From contig RPFO01001310.1 of the NCBI GenBank assembly GCA_009746045.1, positions 62,001 through 126,000 of the forward strand: 64,000 bases of DNA, in the 5' to 3' direction. Both the position numbers and the translations under genes were made by a program. The notes under the pieces were generated by a model. That model was not told the DNA's origin and searched no databases. It was given only the letters and a program-made list of their open reading frames with translations. The first letter of the stretch is position 1, and each line of letters opens with the position of its first letter. Source of the DNA: Mesostigma viride. Taxonomy: Eukaryota; Streptophyta; Mesostigmatophyceae; Mesostigmatales; Mesostigmataceae. Positions 54,421 through 64,000 of the stretch are shown piece by piece.

Positions 54421-57400
54421 CTAATAGGGCAACGGCCCATTCTTGGCATTGCAAGTTTTAACGTGCGCACCCTCCCTGCAGATCCTTCTACGAGCGGCGG
54501 CACCCCAGCACGCCAACGCGTCGACGAGCTGATCGCCCTGTGCGCCGACAACAAGATCGCTGTTCTTGGAGTCCAGGAGCACCGACGCACCGTTGACCCT
54601 CAGCACGCGGTCAACGGTCTGCTGGTCGACGACCTGCGGCAGGCTGGCGGTTCCACTATGGTGGCGGCGACGCGCCGGGCCAAGGTGGTGTGGGCCTCTT
54701 GTGCTCGCCGGCAGCATCAGAGCAGCTCCAGTCCATCGTGCTGCGGTCCCCGCGTGTGCTAGTGGCCACTTTTTCGGCCACTGAGGGCCATTCACACCAC
54801 ACGCTAACCGTTATCGTGGGATATGCACCACATGCGGGTCGAGCTCAGGCGGAACGTGAGGCCTTCTTCGACGCCCTCAAGGAGGAGGAGGCCAACATCC
54901 CAGCTCGGCACTTCCTGGTTATGCTGCTCGACGCCAACGCCACGCTGCCAGTTGGCACTGGGGGCGCTCAGTATTCCCCAACCAACACGACAGCCAACGG
55001 TAACACGCCTTTATTTGCGAATCTGCTGGCAGAATCTGCGCTGGTTGCATGCAATGCTTCTTTCGCACGCCCCGCTGAGCAGCTGGCCACCTTTTTTGGG
55101 CCGTCGGATCGGGTGGTGTGCCTTGATTATGTCTGCGTACGTCGGGCTCAGCGCCCCTCAGTTGTCGATGCTCGCGTCCTGCAAGATTCTGTCAGCACGG
55201 TGGAATCTGATCATCGTCTCGTGCTCGCTCGCATCAGATTGCGGTTTCCTGGGGTGAAACCGTCGCGACAGCTGGCACCTCAGCCAGATCTGAAAGTGCT
55301 CCGGATTGTGCTGAAGGATGCCGACAAGATGTCAGCAGCAGAGCAGGCCGCTATGTCGCACAGGGATGATTTCCTGGCCGTATTCGACGCCGGGGGCAGC
55401 CGACAGCAGTTACACGCCATTCCGCCGCCGGGGGATATTTCAGTGATCCTCCGTGGTGTCGCCGCCAAGTATCGCCTGGCTGCCCGCACCCTCCCCACCT
55501 TGCCTCCGCGTCGGCAGCTTGCTGTCCACCGTCACGCACCGACAGTGGTCGCCGCCAGGCAGATGCTCCGCCGCAACAGAGATCCGATCGCCAAACCTGG
55601 GCTGCAAGCAGCTCTGAGGGCCGCCTACGAGCAGGCTGAGAAGGCAGATGCTCAGCAGATGGTCAAGGACCTGCGCAGCTGCCAGCAGAAGCACGACGGC
55701 AAGGGGGCCTGGTTCTGGTACAAGCGCCTCGGGCACCCGGACGGCCTCGGCCGGCCCCACCGCCACGACGTCCCCGGCGCCCCAGCCAAGCGGCTTCGTA
55801 CCTGGGCCACGGCCACGGCCGAGGTCGTGGGGACAGCTGCGCCGCCCCCACCCCTGCTCCCAGCCGCCGCCGCCCGCCCGGCCGCCCTGGCCGGCCCCGC
55901 AGGGCCCCCGGCCCCGCCTAGGTCAGCGGCGGACTACCTAGTCCCCCCGCTGGTCGGCCCACTTGGCGACCCGTCTGACATGCCTCCTTTCACCTCTCGC
56001 GAGGTCACGGAGGCGGTCCAGCGCCTGCGTTATGACGCAGCCACCGGCTCTGACGAGATTCCGGCCGCAGTTGTAAAACTTGCAGCCGAATTCGAGGACA
56101 CAGGTGTTATGCTGCTCTTCCGGGACATCTGCAACCGCCTTCTGCTGTCGTCGCAACCACCTCCAGCGGCCTGGCAACACAGTTTTCGCACGATGCTGTA
56201 CAAGAACAAGGGGTCGCCTGCCGACCCCGGCAACTACAGAGGGGTGTGCATTCAAAGTGCCCCCCTCAAGCTTCTTATGCGGCTCATCCTGAACCGCCTG
56301 CGCACGGCCCTGGACGGTCACCTCAGCGAGACTCAGCACGGCTTCCGTTCAGGTCGCAACACAGTACAGGCGCTCTTCGCTACTCGCCGACTGGTGGAGG
56401 AACTGCAACGCCTTCAGCCTGGTGAGTCCCCTTTGCACCTTGTGCTGGTGGACTTCATCAAAGCCTTCGATTCGGTTTTCTGGCCTGCGCTTTGGGACAT
56501 CCTCGAGTTGTTCCGGATCCCCCGCCCCCTGATTGCTGTCATCCGCAACCTGTATGAAGGGTCCACCACTTCGGTGCGCACTTCTTACGGGACCACGCCC
56601 CCATGCCCTTTACAGAAGGGTGTGTGGCAGGGCTGCGTGCTGTCGCCCTACCTGTTCATTATTGTTGTCGAATACGTAATGATTCAGGCGCGCAAGCGAT
56701 TTGCCCGCATCGTGGGCAGGGAACCAGGAGTGCAGGTTGCTAACAAATTCTGGCATGGCGGTGCGGACACGGAGATTCGGCTAGCAGACATCATTTACGC
56801 AGACGACACCACCCTCTTCGAGGACACTGAGCACGTGCAGACATGGCTTGACTGCCTGGCTCTCGAGGCCCGTGCAGTGGGGCTTGAGGTCAGCAAGAAG
56901 ACAGAGGCCCTGGCGGTTGGGCTCACCAACCCAGCGCCGCCCCTCTATCTCCTAGACGGCTCTCGAGTCCTGTATCGGGACCGCGTTAAGCTGCTGGGCA
57001 GCCTGCTCCCTAGCTGCGAGGTTGATGTGGACCACCGCATCTCCCTCGCCTGGCACGCTTTACGCCAGTACCGGGCCCTGTGGCGCAAGCCCCTGGGCAA
57101 GATCGAGAAACAGGACCTGTTCAAGGTCCTCGTCCTTCCTGTTCTCACGTATGGCGCCGAGACGTGGACCCTCACCGCCGACCTGGCCCGCAAGCTGGAC
57201 GGCGCGGTCACCAGCATGCTGCGTTCCATTTTCAGAGTAGGATATGCTGCTCATGTCCGCAATGAGGACCTGTACCAGGGCATGCCCTATATCACCAGCA
57301 CCATTAAGCAACGCCGCCTGCAGCTAGTAGGGCACCTAGCTCGCACCAACCAGGTAGACACCTCACGTGGCCCCCCCGCAGGACTGCGACCAGCCCAGCC

Positions 57401-57632
57401 TGGCCGGCACCTCCTGACGTGGGCTGGGCCCAGTGATGTTAGACGCCGCAAGGCCCGCACCTTCAAGGAACAGCTAGTAGAGGACATGGGGGGCCTAGGC
57501 CTCTCCGTGATTTGGAAGAAGATGATGGACAAGGCCAAGTGGGCCCAGGTCATAGAGGACAACGAGCCCCCCCAGTGGGGAAGCGCCCGCGTGTGCAATC
57601 CCGCGGGAGGCACGCTAGATAGCTCCCCCTAG
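54421..57632 (+). pseudogene. LINE family A ORF2: endonuclease and reverse transcriptase, one frameshift
   Basis: The frame opens with ILGIASFNVRTLPAD and VLGVQEHRR (the N and E of APE endonucleases). A missing base near 54681 (expected GGVGLL) moves the rest into another frame, where LLDANAT and ESDHRLVLARI complete the endonuclease. RT follows: GSDEIPAAVV, YKNKGSPADPGNYRGVCIQS, HGFRSGRNTVQ, LVDFIKAFDSVFW, KGVWQGCVLSPYLF, DIIYADDTTLF and LKLLGS-type thumb, then STIKQRRLQLVGHLAR. The second part (54690-57632) is 980 residues. Apart from the frameshift it looks intact. Confidence 0.85.
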
Positions 57633-57820
57633 GGCAGCGTGCGGCTGCCTAGATAGATGTTGTAGTTAGAATGTTGTTAGATAGATGTAGTATGTAGCCA
57701 ATGCAGATAGATTAGACCGGTAGGAATGTGTGCACCCATCCATCCATCCATCGGGGTTAATGCTCCGTGACTCCCCAACGGGAGCACGAGTCTAATTAAT
57801 TAATTAATTAATTCAAATCA

Positions 57821-58310
57821 GCAGTGCACATCATTATCAAGTTGGTTATTGTAGCACCATGCTGGGGGCCCAGCATACTCGAACACAATAAGGTGTTGCC
57901 CCCACACCTCCTGCCTGGCCACCAAGGCTGTCGCCAACCTTGGTGTCGAGTTTCTTTCCGCCCATGGCCCCCCTCCCGCACGCTGCCGCGGCTGTACTGC
58001 CGCCCCCGTGTGGCCGCGCGCTACGGTTTCCCGGCGGACGCAGGCCGGCACCCATGTCGGTCCCCCCATTAGGGGGGCGGTCTCCAGCGGCGGCTCATTT
58101 GGCCTTACGCCCGGCCCGGACCGTCTCTCACAAGCCCAGTCGACCCATCACCAGCCCCACCCCCGAGGCTGGGATTTCCCGGCATTGAAACCATTGTGGC
58201 GATAGGCCCTCTACCTTTTTAAGGCCTTGGCTTGGAAACTGCTTAGCCAAGGCCCCGACCAGGGCTTGTGTTTTTGTAGGAAATTTTTATGGCATAGATA
58301 TCAAAGAGAC
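57821..58310. other. Intergenic, no gene seen
   Basis: C-rich sequence with overlapping short ORFs, none with a recognisable domain. Confidence 0.45.
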
Positions 58311-58454
58311 AACCAGCGCAGGCCAGAAATCGGGAGAATCCGGACCATGGTAGCTCGAGCCTGATGCTAGATATGCCCCCCTGGTGGGTGGGTGGGAGCT
58401 GAAAAGAGGCCTCCCTATGTCTCCTACACCACTCCAAGTACTGACTATCATTCA

Positions 58455-58555
58455 CATTGCGCCACGCAGGCCTGCCGGCTGGCGCAGGTACAAGGTGTAC
58501 TGACTGCCCATCACAGTTGCGCCACGCCTGGCGGCTGGCGCAGGTAACAAGGTCT
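58455..58555. repeat. Direct repeat with gcgccacgc and ggctggcgcaggta
   Basis: Two copies about 60 bp apart (58458-58497 and 58517-58554), each ending GGCTGGCGCAG|GTA, which would make a good splice donor. No exon was identified to the left. Confidence 0.6.
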
Positions 58556-58844
58556 AGTGACGTACGTTAGAAGCTACCTAGGCCTGCACTCCGGAACCAC
58601 ACTCAGCCTCGGCACAAAAAGGGCCGGCCGGTGCAGTACCCTCGTGACAAGCGCTAGTCTTACGCTACCTACGGCAGGTCGGTCCCCTTTGAGCCCGTCC
58701 ACGCGTCATATATAAAATGAGCGAAGCTCAACAATGTAGCGAAACAATCCATGTGCTAGACACTTGGCGCCGGCATGCCTAGTCCTTTGCATGACCTTTT
58801 TTTTCTTGGCCGCTAGCCGGATATTGATTGAATATACCTATTAA

Positions 58845-58925
58845 TTAAGAATTACTGATTGAATATACCTATTAATTAAGAACATAACTCCGTTGGGAGT
58901 ATATGTAGCAAAAGTTGGTGCGAGC
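58845..58925 (-). mobile_element. LINE family B 3' end (minus), duplicated tail
   Basis: Contains aactccgttgggagtatatg, the reverse complement of the terminal hairpin, with a preceding direct repeat of gattgaatatacctattaat. Confidence 0.55.
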
Positions 58926-59044
58926 TCGAGAGGTCCCCAGTTCGATTCCGGTCGGATTCATTTGCAGATCGCGTTTACCGCGGACCGGCACTGAACGCAA
59001 ATGGTTTTCACCTTTGCGGCGTGCCAAATCAGAATATGCATAGC

Positions 59045-59300
59045 ACGCCAGACCCTGTGGGCAAGCCCCCTCCCCCCAAGAGGAGGAGGCGTTTTGATGA
59101 ATAGTGTAGTTAGGCTTTTCTAGACTAGATAGCTTAGAGTTAGGTACGTTCGATTACGCGGCTTCCTCCACTCCACCCATCCATCATGGAATATGTGCTA
59201 CATGATCTCCCAACGGAGGCATGTTATAATTTAATTTAATTTAATTTAATTTAATTTTATTTAATTTAATTTAATTTTAATAGCCTTGAGAAGGGGCATG
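59045..59300 (+). mobile_element. LINE family B 3' end
   Basis: From tgtgggcaagccccctcccc through gtgtagttaggcttttctag to ctacatgatctcccaacgga and a run of AATTT repeats (59225-59280). Confidence 0.8.
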
Positions 59301-59712
59301 TGGCTTTTAATACACTCTTGGCTACTTCCTGCAGGTGGGGGAATGTAAACTGCTACCTACACTGGGTGCACGAAGTGCACCTGCCCACCACTGTATTCAG
59401 GCACCTAAGGGGCGCCGACAGAGGGGGGAAGATCATCATGGCTAGACAATGGCTAGAGCATGGCATCTCGATCAGCAGAGAGCAGCTCTTTGCGTGGGCA
59501 CGGCATAGCTAAATAAAGCTAGGGAATATACCAAGTGGGTGTATACGTCGTTCTACACGTAAGCCAGCCATGATTTCAATGCACAAGGCTACACATTTCG
59601 ATCCATCTCCATTCATGGTCATCATCCTGAACGACTCGAAAACGTGGAAAAGATAACGGCAGGCTCAAGCTACCATGGTCCGGATTCTCCGGATTTCTGG
59701 CCTGCGCTGGTT

Positions 59713-59765
59713 AAATCAAATTAAATTAAAATATCTCCGTTGGGTGTACATGTTGCATAGGCTCA
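59713..59765 (-). mobile_element. LINE family B 3' tail (minus)
   Basis: AAATT repeats followed by atctccgttgggtgtacatg, a degenerate reverse complement of the family B hairpin. Confidence 0.5.
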
Positions 59766-59804
59766 TGCAAAACGTCAGCTAAGGCGCAAGCTGATGGCCA
59801 CAAG

Positions 59805-60716
59805 GTGCCAGAGCTAATTGAAGGTACTATTACGCTGGGCGCTAATATCATTTCAAGTGCTGTAATGCCTAAGCTATCCCATAATCTGGGCGAGCACCGC
59901 AAGCGCATGCTCCTCAAGGTCCTGGTCCTCACGGTGCTCACGTATGGCGCCGAGGCATGGACGCTCACGGACACGCTGGCCGCCCGGCGCTGGACGGCAC
60001 GGTTAATTTACAGGATGCTTCGACATAACCTGAATGTAGGGTTCTCCACACGTAGGTCATTAGAGTCTTTGTATCAGGGTATGCCTCGTATTTCGGACGA
60101 GATTAGGCAGCGTAGGATACCATGCGTAGGACATCTTGCTTGCACCAGTCAGGTCTAGACACCGCGCCCTTGGTCTGGCCAGCCCCCAGCGGCTTGGCCA
60201 ACCAGGGCGGCACATCCTGACCTGGCCTGGCCCCAAGGACATTCCTAGAAAGCTAGCTGGGTAAACCTGCCATGAACTACCGTACACAGATGTTGCTGGC
60301 CGACCTAGTGGTCCCAGCTCAGTCTGAACACCGCATTCACTCCCTCTCTCTTGCTTGGACTGCTATGCAGAACAATTAAAAGAGGTGGCAGACGATTGTC
60401 CAGGCTCACACGCCAGCCCCTGTGGGCAAGCCCCCTCCCCCCAGGAGGAAGGGGCGCTTTGCTGAGTAGAGTAGTTACGGTTTTCTAGATTAGCTTAGCG
60501 TTAGCTTAGTTCGGTTTCGCGGCTTCGCCCACCTACATCCATCCAGCAAGGGAATATGCGATACATGATCTCCCACCGGAGTCATGTTATAATTTATCTT
60601 AATTTAATGATTCAGACGATATTTGTAACTTTCGTGTTTACAATAATTTTATAATGAGATTAGCACAGTACTCCGTGGCATGCCCACGCGCATGACACGC
60701 AAGTACTTACTTACTG
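59805..60716 (+). mobile_element. LINE family B fragment: RT C-terminus and 3' end
   Basis: Bases 59880-60158 encode LGEHRKRMLLKVLVLTVLTY, GAEAWTLTDTLA and RRSLESLYQGMPRISDEIRQ, then RRIPCVGHLA and a stop. The 3' UTR shares ccaggctcacacgccag with 25213, has a variant hairpin ctcccaccggag, and ends cgcaagtacttacttact like 25370-25394. Confidence 0.75.
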
Positions 60717-61666
60717 TCTCTTAACTACTTAACTGTAAACATCCGCAGCCGCGGCGCCCGCAACCCTGCGTTAGACAGGCACCCATCCCATCCCATTCTC
60801 ATTTCAATTTGAGGGTTGATGCTCACGTGACGCTGTAGTGAACATGCTATTAATACATTACAGACATCGGTAAATTGTAGCTAGTAAACAAATCAGCTCC
60901 AAGTACATCACTTCACAGCGTCGCTCGGGAGAGCAAGATATGTGCATGCGTCACGTATAACTATTCAAGCATGTAGACAGCTAGTGCAGGATGTCTGTGG
61001 GATAGTACAGGATGCAAATATCCTGTTGGATACCCAACTTCCTTACAAGTGGCACATGCACGATGGCGCATATCAAACTTGGGCCATCTCAGTGGCCTGG
61101 CGTGTCCCAGTATACACTCAAACTGTTCCAAAGCTGCCCTGCACAACCTAATCACTGACAGCATGTACCATCTTGTCCACAAACTGCTCAGTGCATGTTC
61201 AATGCCACTTCTGATCCGTACCCATGACATGACAATGATTTGGTGCCATTGTACACCACACCCTGGAGTGTTCCCCCCTCAGCAGTACGTGATTACAGCG
61301 ATCTTAAGCCAGATGCTGTCGGCTGCATGTGAATCAACCCTGTTTCTGTACACCAATGTCTCGATTCCCCCCGGAGTGCCAGCTTCTCCAAGCCAGCAGA
61401 CTGTCCACAAAAACTCAGGCAATAGCCTAAGATCTGTGGACGCTTGGCTGGCAATGCGAGCAGAAGTAGCTATGTACACAAACTCTCACGAAACAATATA
61501 CACTACACACGCTAATTCCCACATACTGTGGAGCCGAAACAACAGACCCGGACTAACAAATTCAAACTCAACCTCCCATCTAATCCATCAGCCACTCTTG
61601 AGTAATTAACATTCCGGCACAATGTCCACTCGTAACCTTTCTACTACAGTACTGCGCCTACAATCG
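60717..61666. other. No gene recognised; 3' flank of the minus-strand gene
   Basis: The long plus-strand ORF at 61049-61609 has no recognisable motif and unremarkable composition; it is not called. Confidence 0.45.
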
Positions 61667-64000
61667 TCAATCGTCTTCGTCGAGGGACGAGTTGCGCGCC
61701 TTGAGCGACTGCGCCAGGTGGTCAGGCAGGGGCAACGAGGCACCCTGGCGGAACAGGATGACCAGGTGGCGCGCCTTCTGTGCGATGCTGAAGAGCTGCC
61801 GGCATCAAGTGCCCACACGATGGCAGACGTGGGTGGAGTGGAGGTTGGGAACGGTCAGACATGAGAATCATAGCACAGGTCAGTCAAACTGATCAGAGAA
61901 ACATAGATGCCGAAGCAGGGCCGGAACTATGCCTCCCCAGTACCACCAACACGTCACCTGGCATCTGGCCAGCACTTATGAATCGAGACACGTGCAACGG
62001 CAACCACCTCGCTGGACTCCATCTCCTCAACTCGACGTCCTGTTCCAGCCATAGCAGCAAATGGTAGTAAACAGCATGTGCCCCCCCCTTGAGGATCACC
62101 ACGCTGATCTCCCCTTGTTCTCCCCAAGGGGTCCGGTATAAGCGATCGCAGCACTGGGACATGCTACCAAACGCTCACCTCGCTGGACTCCACGTGGCTG
62201 CCGGTTACTGGCTGTGCAAAGCTAACGAACACTATAAAAACACTAAAACAGACATGAACGTCCCATACAAGCTGCAGGATGCCGGGGATGCCAGCATGCA
62301 TGGGGCTCTTAAGGCTCACTGCGCTTTGATTTTTTTTCTGCATTCCACCGCTTGCAGTCCCATGTCCTGTACAAGCGCAGGGGTGGAATCGACGGTAGCA
62401 TGCGGGCCCCCTTACGGTTACCTCGCTGGGCTCCACGTGTTCTTCAAAGAGGTCCTGTAGAGGCTATCGCAGTACCAGGACATCGCAGCGCCAGGATATC
62501 GCAGCACCAAGGATCACCTCGCTGGGCTCCCTTTGATATGTGCTTACTTGCCTAGCACAGCAAACACGTGCGACAGCATCCTATAATCTTATCGCCAAGC
62601 TATGGACGCCCTAGAGGAGCTGCATGGCGGTAGCAAACAGCAGCCGCCCCCCCTTGAGGCTCACCTCGCTGGACTCCACTCCTTCTATAAGATGTCCTGT
62701 ACAGCATGACACCAAGGCTCACCTCGCTGGACTCCACTCCTTCTATAAGATGTCCTGTACAGCATGCCACCAAGGCTCACCTCGCTGGGCTCCACTCCTT
62801 CTATAAGATGTCCTGTACAGCATGCCGCCAAGGCTCACCTCGCTGGACTCCACTTCGGCAACGATCAAGTTGGCGTGGCCATCCGCCTCCAGCAGCACGT
62901 TGTAGCGCTCGGCATCGTCCAGCTCCTCAAACGCCTGGCGCACGGCACCCAAGTTGCGATATGCGCCAAAGTCAGCACGTAGGGGTGACATGCACAGTCA
63001 GCACGTACGGGTTACATATGCCACATCCAGCACAGCGGTGGAATACGAGACAGACAACGCAGCCGTGATGACACCAGCTCAGCAGGGACATGCTGGAGTC
63101 CAGAGGCAACAAGACAACAAGCCTTGGGTGTCAAGATCGGCACGCAGCATATCCTGGTGCCAAATGCCAGAGCGGGACCAAATACAAAGGCCATCCGTAA
63201 GCCAGGCATCAATGCCAGGACGCAATTCGTAACCGCACCGTCACTCTTGAGTGCCACGTCATTAACAGGCATGGGTCATGCCTGCAGGGATATGTGCTAC
63301 GTTCTCAGGGATACGTTCTCAGGGATATGTGCTGCATGTACTCCCAACGAGATATGTTCCAATTTAATTTAATGCGTGCAATGCCGGCCATGAAGCGCAA
63401 ACCAGGTCATTGTGTGGACCGCCCACCTGCCAAATGCCCTCCCCCTTGGATCAGTCACAGACATCGGCAAGCGATCAATTGCGATTTTATAAGGAGCAGC
63501 AGTCCGGGTGACAGATGGCAAATAAAGAAACACCCAGACTGGTGAGGAACGCCAGAACTTTCGGCACGCGGTGCATGGCAGCCTTGGGCATGGCAACACA
63601 GTACACAACACCTGCACAAGGTCAGGCACGAGGCACGACTCTGGTACAGCACCTGCACTAGAAACCACCATTCCTCCACGGTGTATGGTCAAGTGACGGC
63701 GGATTGCCAGGACATGACCATAAACTCCAGGCGGTCAGACTCCCGGTTTGGGGCCATTGCGGCCACCCACCAGCAGTCCATGGTACTTGAACTGTACCTA
63801 CCTACTTTGGAAAACACTAGCAAGTACTTGCAATCATGGCCACCCACCAGCAGCAATCCATGGTACTTGCTCGCATTACATGCTCGCACTATATGTTACT
63901 ATGGTCCTAGTAAGTACTTGCAATCATGGCCACCCACCAGCAGCCCTTCCCGGATGTCGGCAACCGTCAGGAACTTGTTCTTGCGCGGCGACTGGGGCCG
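61667..64000 (-). CDS. Unidentified intron-containing gene, C-terminal part (5' partial)
   Basis: Three exons are well supported in phase 0: >64000-63938 (RPQSPRKNKFLTVADIREGL, donor CTG|GTGGGT), 62934-62839 (AFEELDDAERYNVLLEADGH, then ANLIVAEVESSE, donor GAG|GTGAGC) and 61795-61667 (LFSIAQKARHLVILFRQGAS to LKARNSSLDEDD, stop TGA). A further candidate at about 63582-63534 (AAMHRVPKVLAFLTSL) lacks a convincing donor and its phase does not fit. Other exons may lie between 62935 and 63937. The protein is helical and charged, with no motif that I can name. Confidence 0.6.
62006..62850 (-). repeat. About eight copies of a GAG|GTGAGC donor junction
   Basis: The real junction is GAAGTGGAGTCCAGCGAG|GT then GAGCC (62839). 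Copies of GTGGAGTCCAGCGAG|GTGAG or GTGGAGCCCAGCGAG|GTGAG lie at about 62775-62790, 62716-62730 and 62659-62675, within units of about 60 bp. More diverged ones are near 62517, 62420, 62177 and 62007. Most keep the donor. Confidence 0.85.
63330..63376 (+). mobile_element. LINE family B 3' tail remnant
   Basis: Reads tgtactcccaacgagatatg then ttccaatttaatttaatg, a degenerate family B terminal hairpin and tail, inside the intron-rich minus-strand gene. Confidence 0.5.
63755..63950 (-). repeat. Three copies of a CTG|GTGGGT donor junction
   Basis: The exon end GGGCTGCTG|GTGGGTGGCC (63938) is repeated as TTGCTGCTG|GTGGGTGGCC (about 63840-63859) and GGACTGCTG|GTGGGTGGCC (about 63755-63774), about 83-90 bp apart and followed by similar intron sequence. 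Confidence 0.85.

Larger units (their letters stand above)
52530..57820 (+). mobile_element. Near-full-length LINE, family A (APE endonuclease type)
   Basis: About 5.3 kb: a leader from about 52530, ORF1 (52701-54047), a C-rich spacer (54343-54420), ORF2 with APE-type endonuclease and RT (54421-57632) and a 3' UTR ending in TTAA repeats at about 57815. Four other fragments of the family lie in this window. No target-site duplication was identified. Confidence 0.85.
58311..59712. repeat. Pair of inverted repeats of about 53 bp, 1.4 kb apart
   Basis: Bases 58311-58363 (AACCAGCGCAGGCCAGAAAT, then cgggagaatccggaccatgg) recur inverted at 59660-59712 with only a few differences. Between them lie LINE family B ends in both orientations. 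No element type is assigned. Confidence 0.75.

Noticed and set aside
58910-58965. tRNA-like T-loop (cagttcgattccgg)
   Set aside because: The flanking bases cannot form a T-stem or acceptor stem.
61049-61609. 186-aa plus-strand ORF
   Set aside because: No recognisable domain, ordinary composition, and it lies in the 3' flank of the minus-strand gene.
63534-63582. Extra exon AAMHRVPKVLAFLTSL in the right-edge gene
   Set aside because: Attractive peptide and acceptor, but the only donor gives phase 1 while the next exon needs phase 0; kept as a candidate only.

Overview
This window is nuclear DNA of a eukaryote, most probably a green alga. Its genes have many short exons with GT-AG introns. 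One gene encodes a BRF1 whose central region has a form I know from plants, another a GT29 sialyltransferase-like protein of the kind found in prasinophytes and plants, and a third a PUM3/APUM24-type Puf protein. Much of the rest is LTR retrotransposons, LINEs, DNA-transposon remnants and very long tandem repeats. No bacterial-style operon, CRISPR array or rRNA was seen.

Layout from left to right. 345-4964 (+) is the 3' part of a PUM3/APUM24/Puf6-like ribosome-biogenesis gene in four exons. 5772-8462 holds two tandem 3' ends of a retroelement with a restriction-like nuclease domain, then a decayed LINE ORF1. 8463-21000 holds a 5'-truncated Copia-like element (copy 1) with a near-complete relative (copy 2, LTRs at 12200-12724 and 19154-19682) lying against its 3' side. 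21300-23281 has piggyBac-like ends and a lone terminal exon. 23283-25700 is a pile of 5'-truncated LINEs. 26244-48311 (-) is one complete 17-exon gene for the RNA polymerase III initiation factor BRF1 (reconstructed CDS 3213 nt, 1070 aa), stretched to 22 kb by tandem repeats in its introns. 49477-51075 (+) is an intronless, secreted or Golgi-type GT29 protein transcribed divergently from BRF1. 52530-57820 is an almost intact LINE (family A). 57830-60716 holds more LINE debris. 61667-64000 (-) is the 3' part of an unidentified intron-containing gene.

The most unusual feature is shared by all three spliced genes. Many introns carry extra copies, from one to about 65, of the adjacent exon-intron junction, each including exon sequence plus the GT or AG site. 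I count about 14 such junctions. The extreme case is BRF1 exon 8, followed by about 65 in-frame copies of a 24-bp unit, each with a potential CAG|GT donor. Other points of interest are Copia-like elements whose aspartic protease lies after rather than before the integrase and whose RT box reads HGDD, two LINE families ending in the same CTCC-CAAC-GGAG hairpin, and a GT29 protein whose sialylmotif L is split by a Ser/Gly insert.

Functionally, PUM3 (60S subunit and rRNA processing) and BRF1 (Pol III transcription of tRNA and 5S rRNA) both serve ribosome production, but they are about 20 kb apart and share no regulatory region that I can see. All exon models were made by reading splice phase and protein similarity by eye; no alignment or transcript was available.
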